Assembly (NCBI RefSeq): GCF_003269295.1
Contig: NZ_QLTT01000005.1
Location: forward strand, 496,001 to 560,000
DNA length: 64,000 bases
From: Lentzea atacamensis
GTDB taxonomy: Bacteria > Actinomycetota > Actinomycetes > Mycobacteriales > Pseudonocardiaceae
Direction of reading: 5' to 3'
Each line of letters opens with the position of its first letter. Position 1 is the first letter of the stretch. Below the pieces are notes generated by a model. That model was not told the origin of the DNA and made no database searches. It saw only the letters and a list, made by a program, of their open reading frames with translations. Below, one piece after another: positions 7,166-15,357 of the stretch. Made by a program: the position numbers and the translations under genes.

Positions 7166-8071
7166 TCATTCCTCGATCGGCTCCAGTTCCACGCGTTTGC
7201 TCAGCTCGCGCACCGCTTCTCCCCCGCCACTGCCGAGGCCGTGCCGCGTCACGTTCACCGCGCCCGCCGCCGCGCCGAGCTTCACCGCGTCGTCCAACGA
7301 CATACCCAGCGCGAGGCCCGCTGAAATCCCCGCGGTCATGGAGTCACCGGCGCCGCGCGTGTCGACGGGCTCCAGCCGAGGCATCCGCACCAGGTACAGC
7401 TGCTCGTCGAGCAGGGCCAACGCCGGCTCGTCGGCACGCGACACCACCACGCCGTGCACGCCGGAAGAAGCGATCTTCCGGCACGCCCGCACCAGCTCGG
7501 GCAGCTCTTCCTCACCCAGCTCCTCGTGGCTCACCTTGACGACGTGCGGGCCACCCCGCACCGCTTCGGCCAGCCGTTCGCCGGCCAGGTCGACGATGAC
7601 GCGGCAGTCGTTCCTCGTCAGGTCGGAGGTGAGGCGGAAGTACGTCTCGTGGGGCAGCACGCGGTCGTCGGACGGCCCGCTCAGCACGGCTGTGCCCGCG
7701 CGGATGCCCTCCACCAGCATCGACTCGTACAGGTCGTCCAGCTCGTGCCGGGACAACGCGTCCGGCAGCATCTCGACCATCTCGGAGCGCTCACCGTCAC
7801 GGCGATCGTGCACGTACGAGCCGTTGCGCGCGGCGACTTCACGCGCGCGCAGGTCGATGTGCTCGCCTTCCAGCAACGTGCGCAGCACGCGGCCGGTCTC
7901 ACCGCCGAACGCCGCGCACACCACGGCCTCGACGCCGAGCGAGGCGATCATCCTGGACTGCCAGAAACCCTGGCCGCCCGCGTGCAGGTGCACGTCGGGC
8001 TCGCCGTCGAGATCCTCGACGGTGACGGTCAGCTGAGGGGACGGGGCAAAAACGGCAACTCGGGCATCCAC
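7166..8071 (-). CDS. PfkB-family sugar kinase (1-phosphofructokinase-like)
   Basis: 301 residues, ribokinase fold. GGQGFWQSRMIASLG near the N-terminus and the catalytic DTRGAGDSMTAG near residue 240 are clear. The kinase phosphorylates a sugar or sugar phosphate with ATP; the N-terminal pattern is nearest to 1-phosphofructokinase/tagatose-6-phosphate kinase, but no transport genes are near to identify the sugar. Coupled to surE. Confidence 0.9.
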   Translation of the reverse strand: MDARVAVFAPSPQLTVTVEDLDGEPDVHLHAGGQGFWQSRMIASLGVEAVVCAAFGGETGRVLRTLLEGEHIDLRAREVAARNGSYVHDRRDGERSEMVEMLPDALSRHELDDLYESMLVEGIRAGTAVLSGPSDDRVLPHETYFRLTSDLTRNDCRVIVDLAGERLAEAVRGGPHVVKVSHEELGEEELPELVRACRKIASSGVHGVVVSRADEPALALLDEQLYLVRMPRLEPVDTRGAGDSMTAGISAGLALGMSLDDAVKLGAAAGAVNVTRHGLGSGGGEAVRELSKRVELEPIEE

Positions 8072-8118
8072 GACAGCCGGTTACCCGGTGCGAGCGAACA
8101 GTATTCGCCCGCACCGGA

Positions 8119-8304
8119 TCATGCACCGGAGCCGCCGGTCGGGTCGTCTCCGTCCTGCGGTGCGGGCGCGCCGTCCGGCCCCATCTTCTCGTCGGCGCGC
8201 CACTCACCTGGTTCCGTCATGTCGCGGTATTCGTCGACCTCCTGGGGCGTGGGGTCGACACCGACCTCTTCCGCGAACTCTTCGGCTTCTTCTGGATCCG
8301 TCAT
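8119..8304 (-). CDS. Small acidic hypothetical protein
   Basis: 61 residues, about one third Asp or Glu in the first half and a Gly/Asp/Pro-rich end. No membrane segment or known domain. Codon use fits a real gene. It sits just downstream of the hexosaminidase gene on the same strand. Small acidic proteins of this kind are common in actinomycetes and uncharacterised. Confidence 0.5.
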   Translation of the reverse strand: MTDPEEAEEFAEEVGVDPTPQEVDEYRDMTEPGEWRADEKMGPDGAPAPQDGDDPTGGSGA

Positions 8305-8328
8305 GGTCGACGGAGTACCCAGAAGAAC

Positions 8329-10056
8329 TCAGCAAACGCCGCCGTCGCGCCAGACGCCCCACTGACCGGTGGTGCCGGGCTCCTCGCCCTGCGTCCACCA
8401 CTGCGCGGTCCACTTGTGGCCGTTGTGCGAGACCACGTTGCCGCCGGTGTAGACCTTCGACCGCTCCCACCCAGGCTGCGGGCACGGACCGGGCGCCGGG
8501 CCGCCGGTGTCCCACGGGACCTGCGCGGACCGGTAGAACTTGATGCCCATCGTGGTCCAGCGGGGCGCCTGGTTGCCCAGCCGCACCTTGAACTGGTCCC
8601 AGTTGTGCGTCGACCACGGCGACCAGCCCAGCTCCGCGAGCACCGGGAGCCTCGGGAACGCCATGAACTCGATGTCGCGCGACGTCACGATCGTCTCGGT
8701 CCACAGTGGAGCTTCGACGCCGCGGACGGCCGACTCGGGAACGCCGCTCAGGTGCGTGCCGGGGTTCCAGTTGTAGGCGTCCTGGACCTCGATGAACCCG
8801 GCCCACGACAGACCGAGAGGCGTGCTGGAGTTGTACTTCATGTCCAGGTACGCCTTGTTCGCGGGTGACATGACGACCTTGTTCCCGCGTGCCGCCGCTG
8901 CCTGCACCGTCGCGTTGGACGTCGTGGTGCCCCAGTACTGCGGGATGGCGGTGGTGTCGGTCGTGGTCTTCACGAACTCGTGCCAGCCGAGCACGGTCTT
9001 GCCGTACTTCTTCACGATCGGCAGCGCGCGGTTCATGAACGCCTGGTAGTCGGCGTCGGAGGTCGCGTGGGCCTCGTCGCCGCCGATGTGGAAGTACGGG
9101 CCGGGCGTGAGCGCCGCGATCTCACGCACCACGTCGTCGATGAACTGGTAGGTGATGTCCTTGTTGACGCACAGCGAGGAGTAGCCGACCTCGATGTCCG
9201 TGCGCAGCGGCGGGGCCTGGCCGTTGCAGTTCAGCTCCGCGTACGAGGCCAGCGCGGCGTTCGTGTGGCCCGGCATGTCGATCTCGGGGATCACCGTGAT
9301 CCTGCGCGAGGCCGCGTACTGCACGATCTCGCTGTACTGCGCCTTGGTGAAGTAGCCGCCCGCACCGCCGCCGACCTGCGTGCTGCCGCCGTACGTGGCG
9401 AGGCGCGGCCAGCTGTCGATCATGATCCGCCAGCCCTGGTCGTCACTCAGGTGCAGGTGGAAGTAGTTGATCTTGTAGAGCGCCAGCTGGTCGAGGTAGC
9501 GCTTGACCGACGCCACCGGGTGGAAGTGGCGGGCCACGTCGAGCATCGCGCCGCGATACGCGAACCGAGGGTGGTCGACGATCAGCGCGCCCGGCACGGT
9601 CCACGGACCGGGCTGCACGGTCGCACTCTCAACAGCCGCGGGCAGCATCTGCCGGAGCGTCTGCACGCCCGCGAACAGGCCCTCCGGCGTGTTGGCGCGC
9701 AGCACGACGGCTCCGGCCGCGACATCGAGCTGGTAGCCCTGCTGGCCGACCGTGCCCGGCGCGCCCGAGAGCAGCAACGAGATGCCGTCCGCCGGAGTGC
9801 CGGTCGTGTCCGACACCGGCAACGCGTAGCCGGTCGACGGCCGCAGGACGCCCGCCAGGAAGTTGCCGACGTCCCTCGCGGCAGGGGCGGTGTAGATCTT
9901 CGTGGCGGCCGTCAGCGTGTGCGTGACACCGGCTCTGGCCTGCACCGACACTGGAACTGGTACCAGGCTCTGCAGTGGTTCCGCGGCTTGCGACTGCGCG
10001 CTCACGGACAGCGCGGCGGTGACAGCGATGACCGCGGCGAGAACGCGAGTTCTCAC
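8329..10056 (-). CDS. Secreted beta-N-acetylhexosaminidase (GH20) with chitin-binding module
   Basis: 575 residues. Signal peptide 1-24 (ending SQA), GH20b-type alpha/beta domain to about 160, then the GH20 TIM barrel with HIGGDEAH where Asp327-Glu328 is the catalytic pair for substrate-assisted hydrolysis. Residues 520-575 (PGWERSKVYTGGNVV, WTAQWWTQGEEP) are a CBM5/12 chitin-binding module. It would remove terminal GlcNAc from chitin oligosaccharides outside the cell. A DasR-like operator lies about 70 bases upstream, in keeping with GlcN6P-responsive control of chitin use in actinomycetes. Confidence 0.96.
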   Translation of the reverse strand: MRTRVLAAVIAVTAALSVSAQSQAAEPLQSLVPVPVSVQARAGVTHTLTAATKIYTAPAARDVGNFLAGVLRPSTGYALPVSDTTGTPADGISLLLSGAPGTVGQQGYQLDVAAGAVVLRANTPEGLFAGVQTLRQMLPAAVESATVQPGPWTVPGALIVDHPRFAYRGAMLDVARHFHPVASVKRYLDQLALYKINYFHLHLSDDQGWRIMIDSWPRLATYGGSTQVGGGAGGYFTKAQYSEIVQYAASRRITVIPEIDMPGHTNAALASYAELNCNGQAPPLRTDIEVGYSSLCVNKDITYQFIDDVVREIAALTPGPYFHIGGDEAHATSDADYQAFMNRALPIVKKYGKTVLGWHEFVKTTTDTTAIPQYWGTTTSNATVQAAAARGNKVVMSPANKAYLDMKYNSSTPLGLSWAGFIEVQDAYNWNPGTHLSGVPESAVRGVEAPLWTETIVTSRDIEFMAFPRLPVLAELGWSPWSTHNWDQFKVRLGNQAPRWTTMGIKFYRSAQVPWDTGGPAPGPCPQPGWERSKVYTGGNVVSHNGHKWTAQWWTQGEEPGTTGQWGVWRDGGVC

Positions 10057-10124
10057 GGCTCCTCCTCACGAGGCGGGGGCGGCGACCCGTGTCCAGCCTG
10101 GTCAAACATCCCATTTGCCGTCAA

Positions 10125-10136
10125 TGGTCTGAGCCA
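10125..10136. promoter_or_regulatory. Probable DasR-responsive element (dre)
   Basis: TGGTCTGAGCCA matches 9 of 12 positions of the palindromic dre core TGGTCTAGACCA, with both outer arms intact. It lies 69-80 bases upstream of the GH20 start. Consensus from established Streptomyces work; the match here is seen directly, regulation is inferred. Confidence 0.5.
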
Positions 10137-10148
10137 ATTTGAAAGGGT

Positions 10149-11237
10149 TCAGTACGCGGGGAGCTGGAGGCTGTTCACGACGTCGGCGAACTCCTCGGAG
10201 GGCGCCCCGCCGCTCTCCCGGTTCTTCAGCGCCATGTCCTGGTTGGCCGTCACGTACGGCCGCAGGATCTCCTCGTAGCGCTGGAACACCGTGGCGGGGT
10301 TGTCCCGGAGCTCACCGGCGAGCACGTAGGCACCCACCAGCGCCATGCTGGTGCCCTGACCGGACAACGGCGAGCCGCAGTAGCCGGCGTCACCGAGCAG
10401 CACGACGTTGCCGCGCGACCAGGTCTCCATGCGGATCTGGCTCATCGAGTCGAAGTGGAAGTCCAGCGCCTCCCACATGTGCTTCAGCGCGTTCTGCCAC
10501 TCCCAGCCCGCGTCGGCGAACTTCTCGGCGATCAGCCGCCGTTGCGCCTCGATGTCGCGGTAGTCGACGTCTGCCTCGCCGTTGAATCCCATGTAGACAC
10601 GGCACTCCGCGTTGGCGCGGGCGCTCATGACGCCGCCACCGACCTCGCCGTCCTGCTGGAAGATCTGCCAGTGGTCGAGGTTCAGGAAGTTCGGCGCGGT
10701 GAACACTGCCAGGTTCATGCCGAGGTGGCTGACGAACTCCGACTCCGGCCCGAAGACGAGGCGGCGGACGTTGGAGTGCAGGCCGTCCGCTCCGACGATC
10801 ACGTCGAAGTCGCGCGGCGCGGCCTTCTCGAACGTGACGCGGGTGCCGTCGATCGCGGTGATCGTGTCGTCGAACAGGTACTCCACGCCTTCCACGGCGT
10901 CGAACAGCATCGTGGCGAGGTCGTCGCGCAGGAGCTCGACGTCGGGGCCCGCGAGCTCGCCGCCGCTGAGCGTGTGCGTGGTGGAGCTGAACAGCTCGTT
11001 GCCTTCCGCGTCGAGCATGGTCATGCCGCGCATGTTGGTGCTGAGCGACCGCAGCCGGTCGCCCAGGCCCATGCGCTCGATCACCTCCAGCGCCGGGCCG
11101 CGCACGTCGATGGCCTGGCCGCCCGGCCGCAGACCGCGGGCCCGCTCGACGACCGTGACGGCGAAACCGTGGCGCCGCAGCCAGTACGCGAGCGCCGGGC
11201 CGCCGATGCTGGCGCCGGAGATGAGGACGTTCTTCAT
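10149..11237 (-). CDS. FAD-dependent monooxygenase (TetX/PHBH-like)
   Basis: 362 residues. The Rossmann motif ISGASIGGPALAYWL at the N-terminus, the mid-domain DG motif in VIVGADGLHSNVR and the second FAD motif GDAGYCGSPLSGQG near residue 290 define a class A flavoprotein hydroxylase. It uses FAD and NAD(P)H to hydroxylate a small aromatic or polyketide-like substrate, or to inactivate a drug, as TetX-like enzymes do. It lies 73 bases downstream of the geosmin synthase stop on the same strand. Confidence 0.92.
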   Translation of the reverse strand: MKNVLISGASIGGPALAYWLRRHGFAVTVVERARGLRPGGQAIDVRGPALEVIERMGLGDRLRSLSTNMRGMTMLDAEGNELFSSTTHTLSGGELAGPDVELLRDDLATMLFDAVEGVEYLFDDTITAIDGTRVTFEKAAPRDFDVIVGADGLHSNVRRLVFGPESEFVSHLGMNLAVFTAPNFLNLDHWQIFQQDGEVGGGVMSARANAECRVYMGFNGEADVDYRDIEAQRRLIAEKFADAGWEWQNALKHMWEALDFHFDSMSQIRMETWSRGNVVLLGDAGYCGSPLSGQGTSMALVGAYVLAGELRDNPATVFQRYEEILRPYVTANQDMALKNRESGGAPSEEFADVVNSLQLPAY

Positions 11238-11310
11238 GGTGTTGCCCCCTGTGGGTCGGTGTTGCCCACAAGGTGCCGACCGGTACCGACCGCCGGCTGA
11301 CCACGAGCTG

Positions 11311-13488
11311 TCAGCGCTTGACAGCGACGAGCCTGGCGGCCGACGTGCCGAGCCCGGACGGGCCCCGGTTGAACGCTCCCGCCAGCAGGTGGGCGTTCAC
11401 CGGGGTGCGGATCTCCTCCTCGTGGTAGCGCGAAGTTTCCACGTGCCAGTGGGTGACGCCGACGATCCAGTCCTTCAGCTCGTCGGCGTACCGGGTGAGT
11501 GACGCCCGCGTCGCGGAGTCCAGTGACAGGTCCTCGAAGAGCTTCGGCAGGTCGACGTCGACGGCCTGGACGAACTGTCCGAGCCGGGCGTCCATCAGCT
11601 TGAAGGTGATCTCGAACGCCCGCGGCTGGGAGACCCCGAGGAAGTTCTCGACGACCCGCACCATGTTGTGCACTTCGCCCTCGTACTGAATTTCCTTGAG
11701 GTACGAGATGGTGTCGTTGACCATGAAGGTGTAATCCATGGCCGACCGCTCCATGGTCTGAACGACCCGCGTTCCCCAGATCTCCGGCGGCACCGTCGTC
11801 GAATGCGAAAAGCGCGACAGCGAGGTCGTCAGCTCGGAACCGAACGTCGACCGGCGCATCTCCAGGTAGTCGACCGGGTCCGGAATGCGGTTCTGCTGGA
11901 TGTTGATCACTTCCCACGCCCAGGCGTCCAGCATCGCGTCGACGGCTTTCCGGAAGGTGGACCGGAACTCCGGCGACATCGGCGCGGCGGTCTTCTGCCA
12001 CAGGTCGGCGAGAGACCGCTCGACGGCGTTGACCGGCACGATCGTCGGCACCAGGTCGAGCGGCATGCACAGCTTCAGCCGCGCGGTCTGGCTCTTGAGC
12101 CCGGCGAGGTCCTTCAGCCTCCCGAACACCCACGGGTAGAAGTCGTCGCCGTAGGTTCCCCAGGTCAGCCAGGCGGCCGAGAGGAACAGCTCGGACGGCG
12201 TGCCGTCGGGGTCCATGCACACCGATGCCAGTGCCAGGTCGAAGCGGCGGTTCTTGGCCTCGTCCCAGATGCCCTCGCCGTGGAAGCCGACCTCCTCGCT
12301 CCACGCGATGACCTCCTCCCGGCACTGGTCCAGGTGCGGGGCCATCCCGAGCACGAACGGGATGTCGTAGGTCGGCCGCGGGTACGGCTCGACGATCTTG
12401 GGCGTGGCCGTGAACTGCTTGAGCCGCTGCGGCATCGTCCTCGCGTACGAGCCGAGGACGTCGGCCGCGGACGTGCCGGGCTGGGTCCTGAGGCCCTTGT
12501 TCATGTACCGGGACGACCGCAGGTGCCACTCGTGGCCACCCGCCTGCCAGTCCTGCAGGCCCTTCACGTAGCCCAGCACGGCCGCGCGCCCGATGGGGTC
12601 GATCGCGTGCTCGTCGAGCAGCAGCGGGACCTCGGTGAGGGCCGTGTGCTCGAACTGGTGCAGGCGGGACGTGAGGAGGTCGTTGACGGCCTCCGCGGCG
12701 TCCTGGGTGGGGAGGTCGAGGAACTTCTCGAACACCAGCACGCTGTTGGACAGCTCGCCCTCGTCGAGGACCTCGCGCTCGTAGGAGAACAGGTCGTTGC
12801 GCAGGTGCACGGCGTCGCTGAACGTGTCCCTGAGGACACCGATCGGGCGGCTCAGGGCGATCTGGGCCGGCACTTCGAGGCCGACCGCGTGCTCGACCAG
12901 GTTCGCGCTCCACGGCGCGCCACCGACCTTGCGGCGCATCTCGATGTACTCGATCGGGTTGGAGAGCCGGTGGGCGCTGATGTTGTGCAGCTCCCACATC
13001 GACTCGTCGAGCAGGTGCTTGGTGTTGGAGGCGAACCGCTCGCGCCAGTCGAGCGAGTGGCTGGGGACCGTGCGGCGCCAGAGGTCCGCCAGGCCCTTCT
13101 CCACCGGGTTCGCCGGCGTCGCGGTGATGACACCGTTGACCGGCATGAACAGCGGCAGCCGGTCGAGGTAGGCCTGCGCGCCCTTGATGTCCGGGTTGCG
13201 CTTGTAGAGCTCGACGAAGTGGTCGTCGAAGTAGAACACCCACACGTACCAGTCGGTGATGAGGTCGAGCGTCTCACCGTCGCAGTCGGGGTGCGTGTAG
13301 GCGCAGAGCAACGCGTAGTCGTGCGACTCGAGGTCGTCGTCCGTCCAGACGACCGTTCCGTGCTGCGGCACGTCGATCATGTCCATCTCGTGCGCCCATG
13401 CCCGCGTGTGGACGCGGGCGCGCTCGAGGTTCGGGTTCAGCCGGGCGGGGTGGGGCGTGTAGAACTCCGGCAGCTGGAACGGCTGCAT
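11311..13488 (-). CDS. geoA: Geosmin synthase (germacradienol/geosmin, bifunctional)
   Basis: 725 residues with two terpene synthase domains. The N-terminal domain, which makes germacradienol from farnesyl diphosphate, has DDHFVE (88-93) and NDLFSYERE (231-239). The C-terminal domain, which converts germacradienol to geosmin, has GDDFYP (447-452) and NDTISYLKE near 600. Motif positions match the characterised Streptomyces coelicolor enzyme within two or three residues. ATG 13488 (MQPFQLPEFY) is chosen because homologues begin there; 17 upstream in-frame codons are unlikely to be used. Gives the organism its earthy odour. Confidence 0.97.
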   Translation of the reverse strand: MQPFQLPEFYTPHPARLNPNLERARVHTRAWAHEMDMIDVPQHGTVVWTDDDLESHDYALLCAYTHPDCDGETLDLITDWYVWVFYFDDHFVELYKRNPDIKGAQAYLDRLPLFMPVNGVITATPANPVEKGLADLWRRTVPSHSLDWRERFASNTKHLLDESMWELHNISAHRLSNPIEYIEMRRKVGGAPWSANLVEHAVGLEVPAQIALSRPIGVLRDTFSDAVHLRNDLFSYEREVLDEGELSNSVLVFEKFLDLPTQDAAEAVNDLLTSRLHQFEHTALTEVPLLLDEHAIDPIGRAAVLGYVKGLQDWQAGGHEWHLRSSRYMNKGLRTQPGTSAADVLGSYARTMPQRLKQFTATPKIVEPYPRPTYDIPFVLGMAPHLDQCREEVIAWSEEVGFHGEGIWDEAKNRRFDLALASVCMDPDGTPSELFLSAAWLTWGTYGDDFYPWVFGRLKDLAGLKSQTARLKLCMPLDLVPTIVPVNAVERSLADLWQKTAAPMSPEFRSTFRKAVDAMLDAWAWEVINIQQNRIPDPVDYLEMRRSTFGSELTTSLSRFSHSTTVPPEIWGTRVVQTMERSAMDYTFMVNDTISYLKEIQYEGEVHNMVRVVENFLGVSQPRAFEITFKLMDARLGQFVQAVDVDLPKLFEDLSLDSATRASLTRYADELKDWIVGVTHWHVETSRYHEEEIRTPVNAHLLAGAFNRGPSGLGTSAARLVAVKR

Positions 13489-13629
13489 GTGCTGGACCTC
13501 CGCGCGTTGGACGTAACGCGATGCACGCAACCAGCCCACACACGGGCACGCCAGATGGTGAAACGTTGATCCACACGTTTGTATCGCGGTGTCGCCCGTT
13601 CAGCCCAGCCCTTCTTGACCGGTGCCCAC

Positions 13630-14178
13630 TCAGCGCACCAGTGACTGGGCGCTGAGCTTCACCGCGAACGGGTACTGCAGTTCGATGATCTCCTCGCCTT
13701 CCGACCGCGCCTGTTCCACGTACACCCCGTTCTCGAGGTGCAGGCAGCGCAGCCACGGCCCGTCGTAGTCGATCATCCAGTAGTTCTCGCAGCCGACTTC
13801 CTGGAACTTCGCCCGCTTCAGTTCCAGGTCCACGTGTCGCGTCCGGGGCGAAAGGACCTCGACCGCCAGCACGGGCGGCCCCATGAGCGCCTGCTTCGTG
13901 AACTGTTCGCGACGTCCCACGACCAGGTCCGGGATGAAGACCGTGTCGTCGGCGAGCACCACGTCGACCGGAGCGGGGAGGACCTCCAGCTCCGGCGGGC
14001 AGACAGCCGTCAGCGCCACCAGCAGGCGGGCGACGACCCGCTGGTGCACAGGACGGGGCGAGGGGCTCATCACCAACACCCCGTCAACGAGTTCGAAACG
14101 GTGCCCGTCATCAGGCATCGCCTCCAGGTCCGCCCACGTCAGCGGTCTGCCGTGGGGAAACGTCGGGACACCACCCAT
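13630..14178 (-). CDS. Uma2-family endonuclease-like protein (DUF820)
   Basis: 182 residues from ATG 14178, which gives the usual family start (PLTWADLEAMPDDGHRFELVDG). The PD-(D/E)XK-like core is visible as FELVDGVLVMSP, IPDLVVG, AVEVLSP and KRAKFQEVGCENYW. Uma2 proteins are widespread in actinobacteria and cyanobacteria, assumed nucleases of unclear role. Nothing nearby suggests a system. Confidence 0.9.
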   Translation of the reverse strand: MGGVPTFPHGRPLTWADLEAMPDDGHRFELVDGVLVMSPSPRPVHQRVVARLLVALTAVCPPELEVLPAPVDVVLADDTVFIPDLVVGRREQFTKQALMGPPVLAVEVLSPRTRHVDLELKRAKFQEVGCENYWMIDYDGPWLRCLHLENGVYVEQARSEGEEIIELQYPFAVKLSAQSLVR

Positions 14179-14623
14179 GGTGCGTTCCACCCCCTGGTCG
14201 AGGCCACTGTCCGCCGGACGGGTCCCGGCGATGCCATTAGACAAGACTGGTCCGATTCTCACGACTCGCAAGCCCCTTTTGGCCGACCTCGCACCACTGC
14301 ACGCACACGTCTCCGTGACCGCTACCCCGGAGCGTGAGGCCTCACTGGTCCTGTAGTGGAATGCGACACCCGGACGGAGCAGCGTTTTGGTTGCAATCGA
14401 ACAAGTGGCTAATTTTTGATCAATTTTCGGGCGATTTTCGGTAACGCCATCACCGTTGCCAATTGCTCGCGAATGCGACCCTAACGGAATCTTACGAGCC
14501 AGCCAAGCACTCTGTTGGAGCAATACCTCACAACGGCCTCACATCCAGAAGATCAAATCACCTGGCGTGGGCTTCGAGCCCAATTCCGGTTAAAGGTGCG
14601 GGACAGTTCCCGACGGGCGGCGT
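14179..14623. other. Intergenic region, 445 bases
   Basis: No convincing gene on either strand. Bases 14370-14520 are clearly more AT-rich than the surroundings (runs such as AATTTTTGATCAATTTTC), as in an actinomycete promoter or horizontally acquired scrap. A perfect 12-base palindrome GTGAGGCCTCAC is at 14334-14345. The Uma2 promoter should lie here. Confidence 0.5.
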
Positions 14624-15099
14624 TCAGGACGTCTGGGGCAGGTTCCGCAGCACCGGCGCCCGCCCGACGGGGTCCGCGAGCCGCTCGTACACCGCCGGCC
14701 CGCGCTGGTACCACCGCCGGGCCGCGACGAGGTCACCCGACGACCGCGAGAGGACGCCGAGGTTGCGGTACGCCCCGCCAGCTCACCGAGATCCTCGAAG
14801 ACGTCCTTGGCCAGCAACGTCATCTCGTGCGCCAGGTCGTAGCGGCTCTGACTGATGTGCAACGACGCGAGCGAGCACCGCAGCACGGCCGCGCCGAGCA
14901 CGTTGCCCGCCTTCTCACACGCTGCCAAGGCGATGTCGTGGGTGTGCTGCCATGCGTCGTGGTCCCCACCGGCCTCGAACAGTGGGAAGAACTTGGTGGC
15001 CACGCGGTGCGCGGCGTGCACGGCGAGCGTCGTCTTACCCGCCCCCACCGGGCTCGTCAGCAGCACCACCTGCGGGAACGGTGATGAGACGGTGTTGAG
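14624..15099 (-). pseudogene. Remnant of an AfsR/SARP-type regulator
   Basis: Reading the minus strand, a Walker A segment (SPVGAGKTTLAVHAAHR) is joined directly to TPR-like helices (DIALAACEKAGNVLGAAVLR onwards), then after a frameshift near 14780 another TPR-like unit (YRNLGVLSRSSGDLVAARRW) runs to a proper TGA at 14624. The winged helix, BTAD and most of the NB-ARC domain are gone. The P-loop segment closely resembles that of the intact SARP gene 2 kb away, so this was probably a paralogue. Confidence 0.75.
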
Positions 15100-15261
15100 A
15101 CGGGATCCGGAGCTCCCAGGCGGCACTGACGTGCGTACGACCCGCCGTTCGGAGCAATCCCGCGGCGGATCACCGGAATTTCGCTGGTGTGATCGCGGTG
15201 GGGACGCGGTGTGGACGCACTCCAACACGCTCGGTGGCATCACCACCGAGGGGAGCCGGAG

Positions 15262-15357
15262 ATGCGCAGGACCACGGACAGAATCGCCCAGTACACCGCC
15301 ATCGCACTGGTCGCGGGTGCCGCTACGACGCTGGTGCTGCTGGCGCTGTGGCTGTAG
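15262..15357 (+). CDS. 31-residue single-helix membrane peptide
   Basis: ATG 15262 opens a short frame MRRTTDRIAQYTAIA followed by a hydrophobic run rich in Val, Leu and Ala, ending at TAG 15357. GAGGGGAG lies upstream at good spacing. It would be a basic N-terminus plus one transmembrane helix. The last 35 bases overlap the 3' end of the convergent SARP gene. Whether it is expressed is unknown; codon use and SD suggest a real small protein. Confidence 0.4.
   Translation: MRRTTDRIAQYTAIALVAGAATTLVLLALWL

Noticed and set aside
11668..13569. 633-codon open frame opposite the geosmin synthase gene
   Set aside because: Antisense to a certain gene; composition (Val, Arg, Asp, His-rich) is typical of high-GC antisense frames.
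14334..14345. Perfect palindrome GTGAGGCCTCAC as an operator
   Set aside because: Short and GC-rich, not near a mapped promoter, and it could occur by chance; mentioned only in the intergenic entry.
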